Shown here piece by piece: positions 28,093 through 36,978 of a stretch of DNA of 64,000 nucleotides. Position 1 is the first letter of the stretch, and the number at the start of each line of letters is the position of its first letter. The notes below the pieces were generated by a model. The model was not told where the DNA came from, did no database searches, and saw nothing but the letters and a program-made list of their open reading frames with translations. The stretch is from Pseudomonas sp. MWU16-30317 (lineage in GTDB: Bacteria; Pseudomonadota; Gammaproteobacteria; Pseudomonadales; Pseudomonadaceae). The stretch spans positions 186,001-250,000 of the forward strand of contig NZ_JAIWJA010000001.1 in assembly GCF_020515695.1 (NCBI RefSeq). Direction: 5' to 3'. The position numbers and the translations under genes are program-made.

Positions 28093-28347
28093 TCATGGCT
28101 GTTGCACCTGGGTCGGGGCATCGTCAGTGGCCACGGGTGCATCCAGCAGAGTTGCAGAGCTTTTCTGGGCGGTCTGGGTGATCTTGGATACGCCCGAAAG
28201 TTGATCGCGTTGAGCCTCTACCTGCTCTCGGAGATTCTGTCCGGAAGTGGAAGTCGAGGATGCAGAAGTTGAATCTGCAGCGAGCACGGAGAAACTTTGG
28301 GCGCAAAGTAATATTGCGCCCACTACAGGCAGCATGGGACGGATCAT
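28093..28347 (-). CDS. small secreted Ser/Thr/Gln-rich protein
   Basis: Protein of 84 aa with a probable signal peptide (MLPVVGAILLCAQSFSVLA) and a mature part of ~57 residues rich in Ser, Thr, Ala and Gln (STSASSTSTSG). No family recognised. It sits 50 bases upstream of the beta-glucosidase start and its stop overlaps an alternative ATG of that gene. Its ribosome site is weak and the start could be a TTG at 28380. It may be a small leader or partner of the enzyme, but the evidence is only positional. Confidence 0.45.
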   Translation of the reverse strand: MIRPMLPVVGAILLCAQSFSVLAADSTSASSTSTSGQNLREQVEAQRDQLSGVSKITQTAQKSSATLLDAPVATDDAPTQVQQP

Positions 28348-28447
28348 CGATACTGTCTCGATCAGTGGAAGAGGCTTCAATGGGTCGACCTGGGGCAGGG
28401 GTTGTCCCGAAGTAGGTCGAAGCTTAAGTCCCGATGATGCACTTTAA

Positions 28448-29001
28448 AGTTCATTGCTCGCAAAGATATTTTTGTTGTACGAAAAAATACAGCGAAAAAA
28501 ACCGGAGGCGAGGGGGGTGGATGGCTATGGCGGAGAGGGTTTGATGTCGGTTTGTCGCCTGTATTGGCTAAAAATACCTAACCTATCAAAAATAATAGCA
28601 ATTAATAATCAAATAAATGGGATTGGTTAGAATATTATTGCTCTACATAAACCTAGTTGATATTAGGTTTAAGGTTCTGGTAGGCTTGCGCTGCAATGAT
28701 TTTACCCATTGATGATTCGCGACTATTTGCTGCGGTTAGTAGTCGCTTAGTTGATTAAATAGTGAAACGAAAAACTCGATAGCCCGCGGCGATGATATTT
28801 AAGAATGGTTGGAGCCCGGGCTTGAACGGGTAAAGGTTCACCCTTGAGTCGGTTGTTTCGCGTCAGCTTTGAATAGCTTTGAATAGCCTGATGCCAATAC
28901 CCAGGCAATCGCATATGTGAAGGCATGGTAATAAGCCACGGCCTGAGGACTACTGCGTCAACCGTGTGCGCAAGTTTATTCTGATCGCACTGGACGCGGT
29001 A
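28448..29001. other. AT-rich non-coding region upstream of beta-glucosidase unit
   Basis: Over 500 bases without a supported gene. From ~28560 to ~28780 the sequence is strikingly AT-rich compared with the rest of the window, with many short A/T runs (AAAATAATAG, AATAATCAAATAAATGG). A ten-base unit AGCTTTGAAT is repeated twice near 28867. It probably carries the promoter of the small secreted protein/GH3 unit and is a candidate target for the MvaT/H-NS type silencers of Pseudomonas. A small RNA cannot be excluded. Confidence 0.5.
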
Positions 29002-30036
29002 TCAGGCAGCTTGGCGCTCATTTCGCTGCCGTGCCAGATGCACGCCCAGCCAGGTTTCGAGGCTCAGCAATACGATCGCCAGGCCGCCGCCGATGCAGGT
29101 CGCGGTCATCCGGTCCACCGCCGCCTGCCACTCGGGCGCGCCACCCAGTGCTGCGGTGGTGATCACCGTGGCGGTGACGAACAGGGTGAACAAGCTGTAG
29201 CGCCCGCCTTGCACGCCGTAGGCCATGAATGCACAGAGCAGGCCGACGGCGCCCATGCCCGCGCCACTGATCCCCCAGCCCCCCAGCCCGGCGGCGAGCA
29301 GGCATCCACCCAGTGTGCCGACCATTCGCGCCACGCCGCGTTTGAGTGTGTCGGTAGGGTGCGCCTTGAGTACCACCAGCGCAGTCATCGGCGCCCAATA
29401 GCCGTGTTGCAGGCCCATGTGGTGGACCAGCAACAGGCACAGGACGACCACCGAGGCGCAATACGCGCCATAGCGCTGTAGGCGAAAACGCCCGAGCACG
29501 CTGGTGCGCAGCTCGGCCAGGTTGGCCCGCAAGCTGTGATGGGCGAGCAGCCCCTGAGTCGCTGACAAAAACCAAGCGCAGAGCACGAAAGTGGCGATTT
29601 CAACCGCCGCGCCGAGCAGGATGAACATGGCCCGATGATCAGCTGCCTGCACATCGCCAGGGAAGGCGCCGGCCACCAGCAAGGCGATCGACCACTGCAG
29701 GGTGATCCACCACAGCGCGTCGTCGATCGCCGACATCAGGGCACAGATTGCTGCCATCAGTGCCGCCGCCAGGCACAACAGCCAGAAATGGTTACCCAGC
29801 AGCGAACCAAACCACGCGGCCGCGCCCATTCCCACGGCGACGCTCAGCATCGGCGCCAGGGGATAGTCGGTGAGCTTCTTGAATGCGCCAAAGCCGACTG
29901 TAAAAGCGCCACTGAGTGCCAGCAAACACACGGACAGGTGCTGGCCGGACAACAGGCCGGTGACCATGATTGCTATCAAACCGGGCATGCACGCGAGTGC
30001 CAGCGGCCATTGTCGAGACGGGGGGAGGGATGCCAT
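29002..30036 (-). CDS. FUSC-family membrane protein (aromatic acid exporter-like)
   Basis: Inner-membrane protein of 344 aa with two blocks of about five spans each, separated by a cytoplasmic segment (AHHSLRANLAELRTSVLGRF). The second block, with YWAPMTALVVLKA and DTLKRGVARMVGTLGG, is the signature of the FUSC_2 domain found in AaeB-type aromatic acid exporters. It is only about half the size of AaeB and lacks a membrane-fusion partner gene. The ATG at 30036 is chosen because AAGG lies eight bases upstream. Substrate unknown. Confidence 0.75.
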   Translation of the reverse strand: MASLPPSRQWPLALACMPGLIAIMVTGLLSGQHLSVCLLALSGAFTVGFGAFKKLTDYPLAPMLSVAVGMGAAAWFGSLLGNHFWLLCLAAALMAAICALMSAIDDALWWITLQWSIALLVAGAFPGDVQAADHRAMFILLGAAVEIATFVLCAWFLSATQGLLAHHSLRANLAELRTSVLGRFRLQRYGAYCASVVVLCLLLVHHMGLQHGYWAPMTALVVLKAHPTDTLKRGVARMVGTLGGCLLAAGLGGWGISGAGMGAVGLLCAFMAYGVQGGRYSLFTLFVTATVITTAALGGAPEWQAAVDRMTATCIGGGLAIVLLSLETWLGVHLARQRNERQAA

Positions 30037-30150
30037 GAATACTGCCTTGAGAACTCCTGTCATCCGACCGGGGCCGGTGGCGGGTGTTCCCGGCCCTATG
30101 CCGATCTCCCTCGCGGTAGAGCGGCGGCGCAATCCGACGCAGTCAACGCC

Positions 30151-30285
30151 CTATTCTATGCTGCAGATCCAGCGATGATCATGCCGATAGGGCGCCCGGA
30201 TGAAGTGCACATCGCACACCCGGATCAGGCCGCGTTGCTTGAGGGTGTCGGTCAGTTGTACGAGTGTTTCTGCTTCGATAGTCAT
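30151..30285 (-). CDS. small hypothetical protein, 44 aa
   Basis: Short frame reading TIEAETLVQLTDTLKQRG then LIRVCDVHFIRAP and a His/Trp-rich end (YRHDHRWICSIE). Support comes from GAGG about eight bases before the ATG at 30285, from balanced composition, and from its placement in an otherwise empty gap upstream of the FUSC gene on the same strand. The predicted shape is one helix plus a strand. No family recognised; it may be co-transcribed with the FUSC gene. Confidence 0.5.
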   Translation of the reverse strand: MTIEAETLVQLTDTLKQRGLIRVCDVHFIRAPYRHDHRWICSIE

Positions 30286-30509
30286 GGTGCTTACCTCGTC
30301 GCTTTTTACAGGTCAAACGAACTGTGTACCTAAATCTGGACCTAGCGCGATTTTGGAAAATTCATTATTTATTCGCCGCTGCCCGACCACGATGTCCGCA
30401 GATACCCCGGCCCGCTTGCGCAAACGCGCTGAATGACACATTCGTCACGTTGTCTTCAGCTCTCCCATACCCTGCCGATCCGGACCTCCTCTGATCAGCC
30501 GTGGATCGG

Positions 30510-30545
30510 CCGAGCTACATGCAGAGCTACATGCCGAGCTACATA
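30510..30545. repeat. 12-bp tandem repeat, three units
   Basis: Three consecutive 12-bp units of the form C(C/A)GAGCTACAT(G/A) lie 80-120 bases upstream of the flavoprotein gene, in its probable promoter or leader. Each unit contains AGCT. Confidence 0.85.
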
Positions 30546-30628
30546 TCGATAGAACAAACAAAACTAACCTGCCAATCCGCTGTGTCTCTATGATCCCAGC
30601 GCATCGATCACTACCTGTCAGGGACGTC

Positions 30629-32065
30629 ATGAGCAGCCATCCATCCACCCTTGCAATCATCGGCGGCGGCTTTGCCGGTGTGGTCAGTGCCTTGCGCCTG
30701 ATCCAGTCCAGCACCGCGCCGATTCGCTTGATCATCATCGGCAGCGAGGCACAGCTTGGCCGCGGTATCGCCTACAGCACCGACAATCCCCATCATCTGG
30801 TCAACGGCCTGGCGCAGGGTTTCGGCATAGTGCCGGAGCAGCCGCTGCACCTGGTCGAATGGCTGCGCGCCAATGCCGCGCGCCATGGATGGAGCTTGCC
30901 CGCCGGCGCCACCTTCGAGGAGTCCTTCCCGCCCCGCTGGCTCTACGGCACCTACGTGCAGGAAACGCTGGCGCAGGTGCTGGCCGAGCAGGGTGATCGA
31001 GTCACGTTCGAGCACCTGCAGGCGCGGGCCATCGGCCTGAGTCGTCAGGGCAAGCGCTATCAGGTGCGTACCGACAAAGGTCCGGTGGATGCCGATGCGG
31101 TGGTGTTGGCCACCGGTCTGCACCCTCGCGCGCGCCTGGCGGTAGAAGGCCCGGCAGAGGCGACAGCGAACAAGGTGATCAGCCGGCTTTGGGAGCAGGA
31201 CGCCTGGCAGGCCGTGGCCCGCGACCAGCGCCTGCTGGTGCTGGGCAGCAGCCTGACCGCCCTGGACAGCATCATCAGCGCTGAAGACGCCGGCTTTGGC
31301 GGTGAGTACAGCGTGTTGTCACGCCGTGGCGTGCTGGTGCAGACGCGCGAGGAGGTGCCGGTGTGGCCCGATGTGCTCGATCCCCGGGCGTTGCCGTCGA
31401 CCCTGGCGACGTTGGTCGGCCATGCGCAACAGGCGCGTCGGCAGATCCGCCAACGTGGCGTGCACGGCCAACAGATCACCTTGGCCATCCGCCCCCACGT
31501 CCCGGCCATGTGGCTGCGGGCAACGGTGGCCGACAAGCTGCGCTTCATCCGGTATCTGCGTCCTTACTGGGAAAACATTCTGCACCGCGCCGCGCCTGAG
31601 TCCGGGCAGCGCCTGGACGCCGTGGTCGCGGCCGGGCGCCTGCAGCGCAAGGTTGGGCAATTGCTCAAGCTGGCCGTGCAGCCCTCCGGGCAGGTGCAGG
31701 TGACGTGGCGCCCGCGAGGCAGCAGCGCAGCGCAGACCTTCGAGGTGGATCGCGTAGTCGATGCCCATGGTTATGAATTCGATTGGCGGCAGTCCAGCGA
31801 TCCGCTGGTTCGCGACTTGCTCGCCAACCAGCTGGTCCGCCCCCACGACACCGGATTCGGTATCGAGGCCGACGGCATCACCGGGCAAGTGCAGGTCGAT
31901 GGCGCCCAGGTGGCCGGGCTATTCGCAGTCGGCCACCCGCTGCGAGGCGCCAGCTGGGAATCCAATTCCATCGGCGAGCAGGTGATCCAGGCGGTGGCCA
32001 CGGGGCAGGCGTTGATCAGTCAGTTGCAGACGCAACCGGCGGGGGTGCTGGAGCCAGCGCTTTGA
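30629..32065 (+). CDS. FAD/NAD(P)-binding protein
   Basis: Flavoprotein of 478 aa. The dinucleotide-binding motif IIGGGFAGVVSALRL is at the N-terminus, a second one is at ~205-230 (LLVLGSSLTALDSII), and a mid ATG motif is VVLATGLHP. The C-terminal SWESNSIGEQVIQAV segment is typical of the FAD-NAD(P)-binding family (PF13454), which is distantly related to monooxygenases and pyridine-nucleotide reductases. The substrate is unknown. The ATG at 30629 best fits the family; the ribosome site is weak (CAGGGA). It converges with the iron permease gene. Confidence 0.75.
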   Translation: MSSHPSTLAIIGGGFAGVVSALRLIQSSTAPIRLIIIGSEAQLGRGIAYSTDNPHHLVNGLAQGFGIVPEQPLHLVEWLRANAARHGWSLPAGATFEESFPPRWLYGTYVQETLAQVLAEQGDRVTFEHLQARAIGLSRQGKRYQVRTDKGPVDADAVVLATGLHPRARLAVEGPAEATANKVISRLWEQDAWQAVARDQRLLVLGSSLTALDSIISAEDAGFGGEYSVLSRRGVLVQTREEVPVWPDVLDPRALPSTLATLVGHAQQARRQIRQRGVHGQQITLAIRPHVPAMWLRATVADKLRFIRYLRPYWENILHRAAPESGQRLDAVVAAGRLQRKVGQLLKLAVQPSGQVQVTWRPRGSSAAQTFEVDRVVDAHGYEFDWRQSSDPLVRDLLANQLVRPHDTGFGIEADGITGQVQVDGAQVAGLFAVGHPLRGASWESNSIGEQVIQAVATGQALISQLQTQPAGVLEPAL

Positions 32066-32093
32066 TGTGAGTGTTGACGATGGGCGCAGTCCG

Positions 32094-32480
32094 CTATTCA
32101 AGCCGGGTTTCGGACTCGCTCACCTCGATCGTTTCGTTTTCCCCGACTTTGCGGTATTCCTTGCGAATGGTCTTGAGGGCCTTCTCGTCCAGCTCGTCCA
32201 GATTCAATACGGCGTTCTGCGCTTCCTTGGTGGCTCGCAGCAATTCGTCGATCTTGATGTGCAAGATGTCGTTGTCGCGGTTTTGCGTGTTTTGAATCAG
32301 GAACACCATCAAGAACGTGATGATGGTGGTCGAGGTGTTGATGATCAGCTGCCAGGTGTCGTTGTAGTGAAAGTACGGCCCCGTGGCCGCCCAGACCACG
32401 ATCAGCACGATGGCGGTGGCAAAAGTGCGAGGGCTGCCTGACTTGATGGCCAGGGCCTGTGAAAAATTACTGAATGTCAT
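32094..32480 (-). CDS. low-affinity iron permease family protein
   Basis: Membrane protein of 128 aa with two hydrophobic spans (ATAIVLIVVWAATGP and IINTSTTIITFLMVFLIQ) and a charged, coiled C-terminal tail (LHIKIDELLRATKEAQ onward). This matches the small bacterial low-affinity iron permease family (PF04120), where QNTQNRD after the second span is typical. Iron transport has been inferred mainly from fungal Fet4, so the true function in bacteria is uncertain. A much longer in-frame extension upstream has no family support and was discarded. Confidence 0.8.
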   Translation of the reverse strand: MTFSNFSQALAIKSGSPRTFATAIVLIVVWAATGPYFHYNDTWQLIINTSTTIITFLMVFLIQNTQNRDNDILHIKIDELLRATKEAQNAVLNLDELDEKALKTIRKEYRKVGENETIEVSESETRLE

Positions 32481-32732
32481 GGGTTTAACTCTGAATGACC
32501 AATACAGTTCAGACCGGGGCGGCAAGCGAAAATTTCTCTGTGGGGCATTGATTCGTATAACAAATTCTTCATCTGACGGCCTGATGGAACCGATATCGGC
32601 GCATGGAATTCGGCGATTGCACGCAAATAGATGGAAATATTGCGCGGCGTACGGGTCGATAGCTGGAGAGTCGTGAAATCGACCGGGCCGCCGCAGTGGT
32701 GGCTGTACCCCCGATGCCAAAGGAATTCTGTC

Positions 32733-33047
32733 ATGACCGTTAAACGATACTTCGCGCCTTTCGCCTTGCTGGCTCTGTTCAGCCTGGGCGTCCCCGCTTT
32801 TGCTGCAACCGACACTAGCGTCACCCTGGATCGGCCTGGGGTCGGCTCTCATGAGATCAAAGAGGGCGACAAGGCCCCGGATGAATACAAGCGCAAGGAG
32901 TTGGCGCTGGGCGACTGGAAGAAACGCCACCTGGCTGCGCCGGGGGAGAACGAGCAGTGGGTCGAAATCAAGGACAAATACGTGCTGGTGAATATTCCCA
33001 ACGGCACCATCAAGCAGATGATCGACAAGTCGGCGGTGCACAAGTAG
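32733..33047 (+). CDS. RcnB-family periplasmic protein (Ni/Co homeostasis type)
   Basis: Protein of 104 aa with a Sec signal peptide (FAPFALLALFSLGVPAFA). The mature part carries the RcnB-like end EQWVEIKDKYVLVNIPNGTIKQMI. RcnB proteins modulate nickel and cobalt efflux in E. coli; many Pseudomonas paralogs lie away from rcnA and their role is unclear. AAGG precedes the ATG at 32733. It is divergent from the iron permease gene; no metal exporter lies next to it. Confidence 0.75.
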   Translation: MTVKRYFAPFALLALFSLGVPAFAATDTSVTLDRPGVGSHEIKEGDKAPDEYKRKELALGDWKKRHLAAPGENEQWVEIKDKYVLVNIPNGTIKQMIDKSAVHK

Positions 33048-33143
33048 CCTTTGGTCCCCCCAGACTGCTCCCTCGCTGATACGAAGGTATGCAAACGCTG
33101 GCAATAAAGCGCACGCTGCGCGCAATCCTCTGCCAGGATCGTT

Positions 33144-33416
33144 ATGTACACTCTCGAGCAATACCGTTCAGCCAGCCTCGAAGCGCAGCTGAACGTCCGA
33201 TACGCCCATGAACGGCTGCTGGATATGTCATCCCAAGGGAAGATATCCGGTCAGCTGTTCAGGGAGCGCCAGCAGTATCTGACCCGGTGTATCGATGAGT
33301 GGCGGGTGCTGTCCGAAGGCCTGCTCACCCAAGTGCAATGGCGCCAGTCACAGGCTCACCTGGATAGTCAGCCTGCGGTGCTATTTGGTCGCCCATCTCG
33401 TGCGGCGCAAACCTGA
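33144..33416 (+). CDS. hypothetical protein, 90 aa
   Basis: Mostly helical soluble protein (YRSASLEAQLNVRYAHERLL, SGQLFRERQQYLTRCIDEW). CAGGA precedes the ATG at 33144. No motif recognised and no export signal. It lies 97 bases after the RcnB-like gene on the same strand and converges with the hydrolase gene. Its codon use and composition look like those of a real gene. Confidence 0.6.
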   Translation: MYTLEQYRSASLEAQLNVRYAHERLLDMSSQGKISGQLFRERQQYLTRCIDEWRVLSEGLLTQVQWRQSQAHLDSQPAVLFGRPSRAAQT

Positions 33417-33425
33417 GGCTGGCGA

Positions 33426-34196
33426 TCAATCCACATGGGCGGCCTGCACGATCTCCTGAGCAAAGTCGAGCATTAGCCGTGACAATGCTTGGGGTGTCTG
33501 CAACGGCATCAAGTGCCCGGCCCCGGGGATGATCTCGACGCGATGATTGGGCAGGTGCGCCAGGGTCGTGCGGCGCTGCTCCTCCGCACCTGGGACCTGC
33601 TGGTCATCGGCGCCACAGATCAGCAGCGTCGGGCAGTCGAGTACGCCGAGGCGCTCGCTCCAGTCCTCGCGGCTGCCGCGGTCGACCCACGCACGCCAGG
33701 CCACCAGATTGACCCGCTGGGCATCGGCGATGGCCACCTCGCGGATAGCCTCCGGCAGAGGGTGAGCGCTGGCCTGGTCGACGAAATCCTCAGCCTGGAA
33801 GCGTGTCTTGGTGTAGGCGCGCTGACTGTCGCGATCGGCATCGCTCATGGGCTGCGGGGTGGGCGGCGAGGGCGCGACCAGAATCAATCCGGCCAGATAC
33901 TCGGGACGACGCGAGGCGAGCACCAGTGCGACTTTGCCGGTCATCGAGTGCCCCACCACAATGCACTGAGTCAGACCCAACTCACGGATCGTGGCGTCGA
34001 CCTGGTCGGCCATGGCGCTGACACTGTAGCCCGGTACCTCGGCGGCGTCGCCGAAGCCCGGGGTGTTCAAGGCAACGCAGTAATGGTGCTCGTCGAGATA
34101 GGGCAGGGTGGGGAACCAGGTGCGATGCGATCCGCCGAGGAAATGCAGAAGCACGAAGGCGGGTGAGCCTTGACCTTGTTGGCTGTGGGCGAGCAT
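33426..34196 (-). CDS. alpha/beta-fold hydrolase
   Basis: Cytoplasmic hydrolase of 256 aa. The oxyanion-hole region is LLHFLGGSHRTW, the nucleophile elbow GHSMTG (Ser near residue 96), the acid region LLICGADDQQVP and the catalytic His in IPGAGHLMPLQTP. This arrangement is typical of esterase/haloperoxidase-like members. GGAGAAG lies six bases before the ATG at 34196. Substrate cannot be predicted; it is divergent from adhP after a 270-bp gap. Confidence 0.82.
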   Translation of the reverse strand: MLAHSQQGQGSPAFVLLHFLGGSHRTWFPTLPYLDEHHYCVALNTPGFGDAAEVPGYSVSAMADQVDATIRELGLTQCIVVGHSMTGKVALVLASRRPEYLAGLILVAPSPPTPQPMSDADRDSQRAYTKTRFQAEDFVDQASAHPLPEAIREVAIADAQRVNLVAWRAWVDRGSREDWSERLGVLDCPTLLICGADDQQVPGAEEQRRTTLAHLPNHRVEIIPGAGHLMPLQTPQALSRLMLDFAQEIVQAAHVD

Positions 34197-34470
34197 TTGC
34201 TTCTCCAGTGGGACAGTCCGGCGCAGGACGCGATTTCGGCCCTGATACGTCTTGGCCGCTCTTGTTCATGCGACTGCGGGACGTACGCCCCGGTTCGGTT
34301 TTTTGCTCGCCCACTCGCGCGCTGGCGCGCCGGTTTCGGTGGGTTCATCGAACCGCCATGGCTGCCTGGAGCATGGGGTCGTTAGCCAAAGGTAGGGGGG
34401 GCGGGGCAATTTTTGCCGACTATAGTCATCGGCGCACGCCCTTCATAACCACAAGAAAAGGATGCCACCC

Positions 34471-35499
34471 ATGCAAAAGACCATGAAAGCTGCGGTCGTT
34501 CACGCCTTCGGCAAACCGCTGGAAATCCGTGAAGTCCCGGTCCCTACGCCCGCCTACGGCCAGGTGCTGGTCAAGATCGCCGCCTCGGGCGTCTGCCACA
34601 CCGACCTGCACGCCGCTGAGGGCGACTGGCCGGTCAAACCCAATCCGCCGTTCATTCCGGGCCACGAAGGCGTCGGCCATGTGGTTGCGGTCGGCCAAGG
34701 GGTGACCCATGTCAAGGAAGGCGACCGTGTCGGTGTGCCTTGGCTGTACTCCACCTGCGGGCATTGCGAACACTGCCTGGGCGGATGGGAAACCCTTTGC
34801 GAGAAGCAGGAAAACACCGGCTATTCAGTCAATGGCGGCTTTGCCGAATACGCCCTGGCCGATGCCGGCTATGTCGGGCGCCTGCCGGACAACGTCGGCT
34901 TTATCGAGATCGCGCCGATCCTGTGCGCAGGCGTCACCGTGTACAAGGGCCTGAAGATGACCGAGGCCAAGCCTGGGCAGTGGGTGGTGATTTCCGGTAT
35001 CGGCGGCCTCGGCCACATGGCCGTGCAGTACGCCAAGGCCATGGGCCTCAACGTCGCCGCCGTGGACATCGACGACGGCAAGCTGCACCTGGCCAAGCGC
35101 CTGGGCGCCGAGGTGGTCGTCAACGCGCGCGAGCAGGACCCGGCCGCCTATCTCAAGAAAGAGATCGGTGGTGCCCATGGTGCGCTGGTCACCGCGGTAT
35201 CGCCGATCGCTTTCAAACAGGCCATCGGCATGACCCGTCGCGGCGGCACCATCGCCCTCAACGGCCTGCCACCGGGTGATTTCCCGATCTCGATCTTCGA
35301 CATGGTGCTCAATGGCACCACTGTGCGCGGCTCCATCGTCGGTACCCGCCAGGACCTGCAGGAGGCGCTCGATTTTGCCGGTGAAGGCAAGGTCAAGGCG
35401 ACGGTGTCGACGGAAAAGCTCGAGAACGTCAACGCCGTGTTCGATCGCATGCGCGAAGGGCAGATCGAAGGGCGTGTGGTGATTGATCTGCAGAGCTGA
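34471..35499 (+). CDS. adhP: zinc-dependent alcohol dehydrogenase AdhP
   Basis: Class I type alcohol dehydrogenase of 342 aa that oxidises ethanol and other primary alcohols with NAD+. The catalytic zinc ligands are in GVCHTDLHA and GHEGVGHV, the structural zinc cluster is [15 protein letters not shown], and the NAD-binding motif [17 protein letters not shown]. The C-terminal [19 protein letters not shown] and GRVVIDL segments match AdhP. AAAAGGA is well spaced for the ATG at 34471; the ATG at 34462 would be too close. It is convergent with the ssuD-like gene. Confidence 0.93.
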   Translation: MQKTMKAAVVHAFGKPLEIREVPVPTPAYGQVLVKIAASGVCHTDLHAAEGDWPVKPNPPFIPGHEGVGHVVAVGQGVTHVKEGDRVGVPWLYSTCGHCEHCLGGWETLCEKQENTGYSVNGGFAEYALADAGYVGRLPDNVGFIEIAPILCAGVTVYKGLKMTEAKPGQWVVISGIGGLGHMAVQYAKAMGLNVAAVDIDDGKLHLAKRLGAEVVVNAREQDPAAYLKKEIGGAHGALVTAVSPIAFKQAIGMTRRGGTIALNGLPPGDFPISIFDMVLNGTTVRGSIVGTRQDLQEALDFAGEGKVKATVSTEKLENVNAVFDRMREGQIEGRVVIDLQS

Positions 35500-35516
35500 C
35501 TGACACGCGCCGGGCG

Positions 35517-36641
35517 TCAATCGTTGCGCCCGGCCCGCACATCGAACGCACCACCGGTCATGGCGCCATCCACCGTGACCTTCTGCTTGCCGGGCAACAA
35601 CGGGAACAGCAGCTCGGCCACGCGATAGGCTTCTTCCAGATGCGGATAGCCCGACAGCACGAAGCTGTCGACGCCCAGTGCCGCGTATTCCAAAAGGCGC
35701 GCAACCACGGTCTCAGGATCGCCCACCAGCGCGGTGCCGGCGCCGCCGCGAACCAGGCCGACGCCCGCCCATAAATTGGGCGACACCTCCAGTTGATCCA
35801 GGCGCCCGCCGTGCAATGCCGCCATGCGCCGTTGGCCTTCGGAGTCCATGCCGGCGTAGTTGGCCTGGGCTGCGGCGATGCTGGCCGGGTCGAGATGGCT
35901 GATCAGTTCGTCTGCGGCGGCCCAGGCCTTGGCGTCGGTCTCGCGCACGATGATGTGCAGGCGCACGCCGAAACGCACGGTGCGGCCATGGGCGGCGGCG
36001 CGGGTGCGTACGTCGGCAATCTTCTCGGCGACGGCGGCCGGCGGCTCGCCCCAGGTCAGGTAGGTGTCGACATGCTTGGCCGCCAGTTCATGGGCCGCAG
36101 GTGACGAACCACCGAAATACAGCGGCGGGTGCGGGCGCTGCACCGGCTCGAAGAAATTGCGCGCGCCCTGGACCTTCAGGTGCTTGCCCTCGAAGTCCAC
36201 TCGCTCGCCTTGCAGCAGACGCCGGATGATCTGCAGGTATTCGTCGGACGCCTCGTAGCGCTCGTCATGACTATAGAACACGCCATCAGCCGCCAGCTCG
36301 ACCGGATCGCCGCCCGGCACCACATTGAGCAACAGCCGACCGCCGCTGGCCTGATCCAGCGTGGCGACCTGGCGCGCCGACGCCGTGGGGTTGCCCAACG
36401 AGGTACGCAAGGCCACCAGCAGCTTGATGCGTTGCGTCACTGGCACCAGGCTGGCGGCCGTGACCCACGGGTCCAGGCAACTGGCGCCCGTCGGAATCAG
36501 CAAACCGTCGAAGCCCAATTGATCCGCCGCCACGGCGATCTGGCGCATGTACCCACTGGTTGCCGGCCGGCCGCTGGCGGAATTGCCCAGATAGCGGGTA
36601 TCGCCGGAGGTGGGCAGGAACCAGAAGATGTCGAGACTCAT
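35517..36641 (-). CDS. ssuD: LLM-class FMNH2-dependent alkanesulfonate monooxygenase
   Basis: Flavin-dependent monooxygenase of 374 aa that releases sulfite from alkanesulfonates with FMNH2 and oxygen during sulfur starvation. It begins with the SsuD pattern [14 protein letters not shown], with the [17 protein letters not shown] and [14 protein letters not shown] flavin-site segments and the C-terminal [26 protein letters not shown] lies eight bases before the ATG at 36641. The frame is open further upstream, including a second AGGA-ATG at 36725 that would add 28 residues rich in Cys and His. No ssuE reductase or ssuABC transporter is adjacent. Confidence 0.87.
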   Translation of the reverse strand: MSLDIFWFLPTSGDTRYLGNSASGRPATSGYMRQIAVAADQLGFDGLLIPTGASCLDPWVTAASLVPVTQRIKLLVALRTSLGNPTASARQVATLDQASGGRLLLNVVPGGDPVELAADGVFYSHDERYEASDEYLQIIRRLLQGERVDFEGKHLKVQGARNFFEPVQRPHPPLYFGGSSPAAHELAAKHVDTYLTWGEPPAAVAEKIADVRTRAAAHGRTVRFGVRLHIIVRETDAKAWAAADELISHLDPASIAAAQANYAGMDSEGQRRMAALHGGRLDQLEVSPNLWAGVGLVRGGAGTALVGDPETVVARLLEYAALGVDSFVLSGYPHLEEAYRVAELLFPLLPGKQKVTVDGAMTGGAFDVRAGRND

Positions 36642-36978
36642 TGTGTGATCCTTGGATAGTCGCAGGATGCTCAGATGGCAGGGCGCGGTGGAGGTGTGAT
36701 GATCTGCAGACGTGCAGGCTTGCATGGAGCAATTCCTGTGCCGGTCAGTAAGCCCTTTGGAATCAAGCGGATAGCGCACTGTGGAGCGCATTGCTGTTGC
36801 TGTGCAAACAGTGCTGCTGATCAGGTGTTGCTGTGCGGTCAGTTGTGGGCTCGAATCGATACCGCCGCTCGAGCGCCTACGCTGATAGAAATAGGCAAGC
36901 CTCATAGATAAACCGGCATTTCTGCCCGCCCTGATCCTGACTACTCTGATCGCCACCCCATCCGATTGGAGCCTCCCC
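36642..36978. other. divergent promoter region between ssuD and SDR genes
   Basis: About 340 bases with no independent gene. Near ssuD it contains the possible in-frame leader from 36725. No clear promoter hexamers or repeats were identified. Confidence 0.35.

Noticed and set aside
29635..30333. 232-codon plus-strand frame across the FUSC gene start
   Set aside because: It is antisense to the membrane protein and to the 44-codon gene; Gln/Gly/His-rich composition marks it as a shadow.
35509..35534. GCCGGGCG/CGCCCGGC hairpin as terminator of adhP
   Set aside because: No T-tract follows and the structure covers the end of the convergent ssuD gene, so it may simply be coding sequence.
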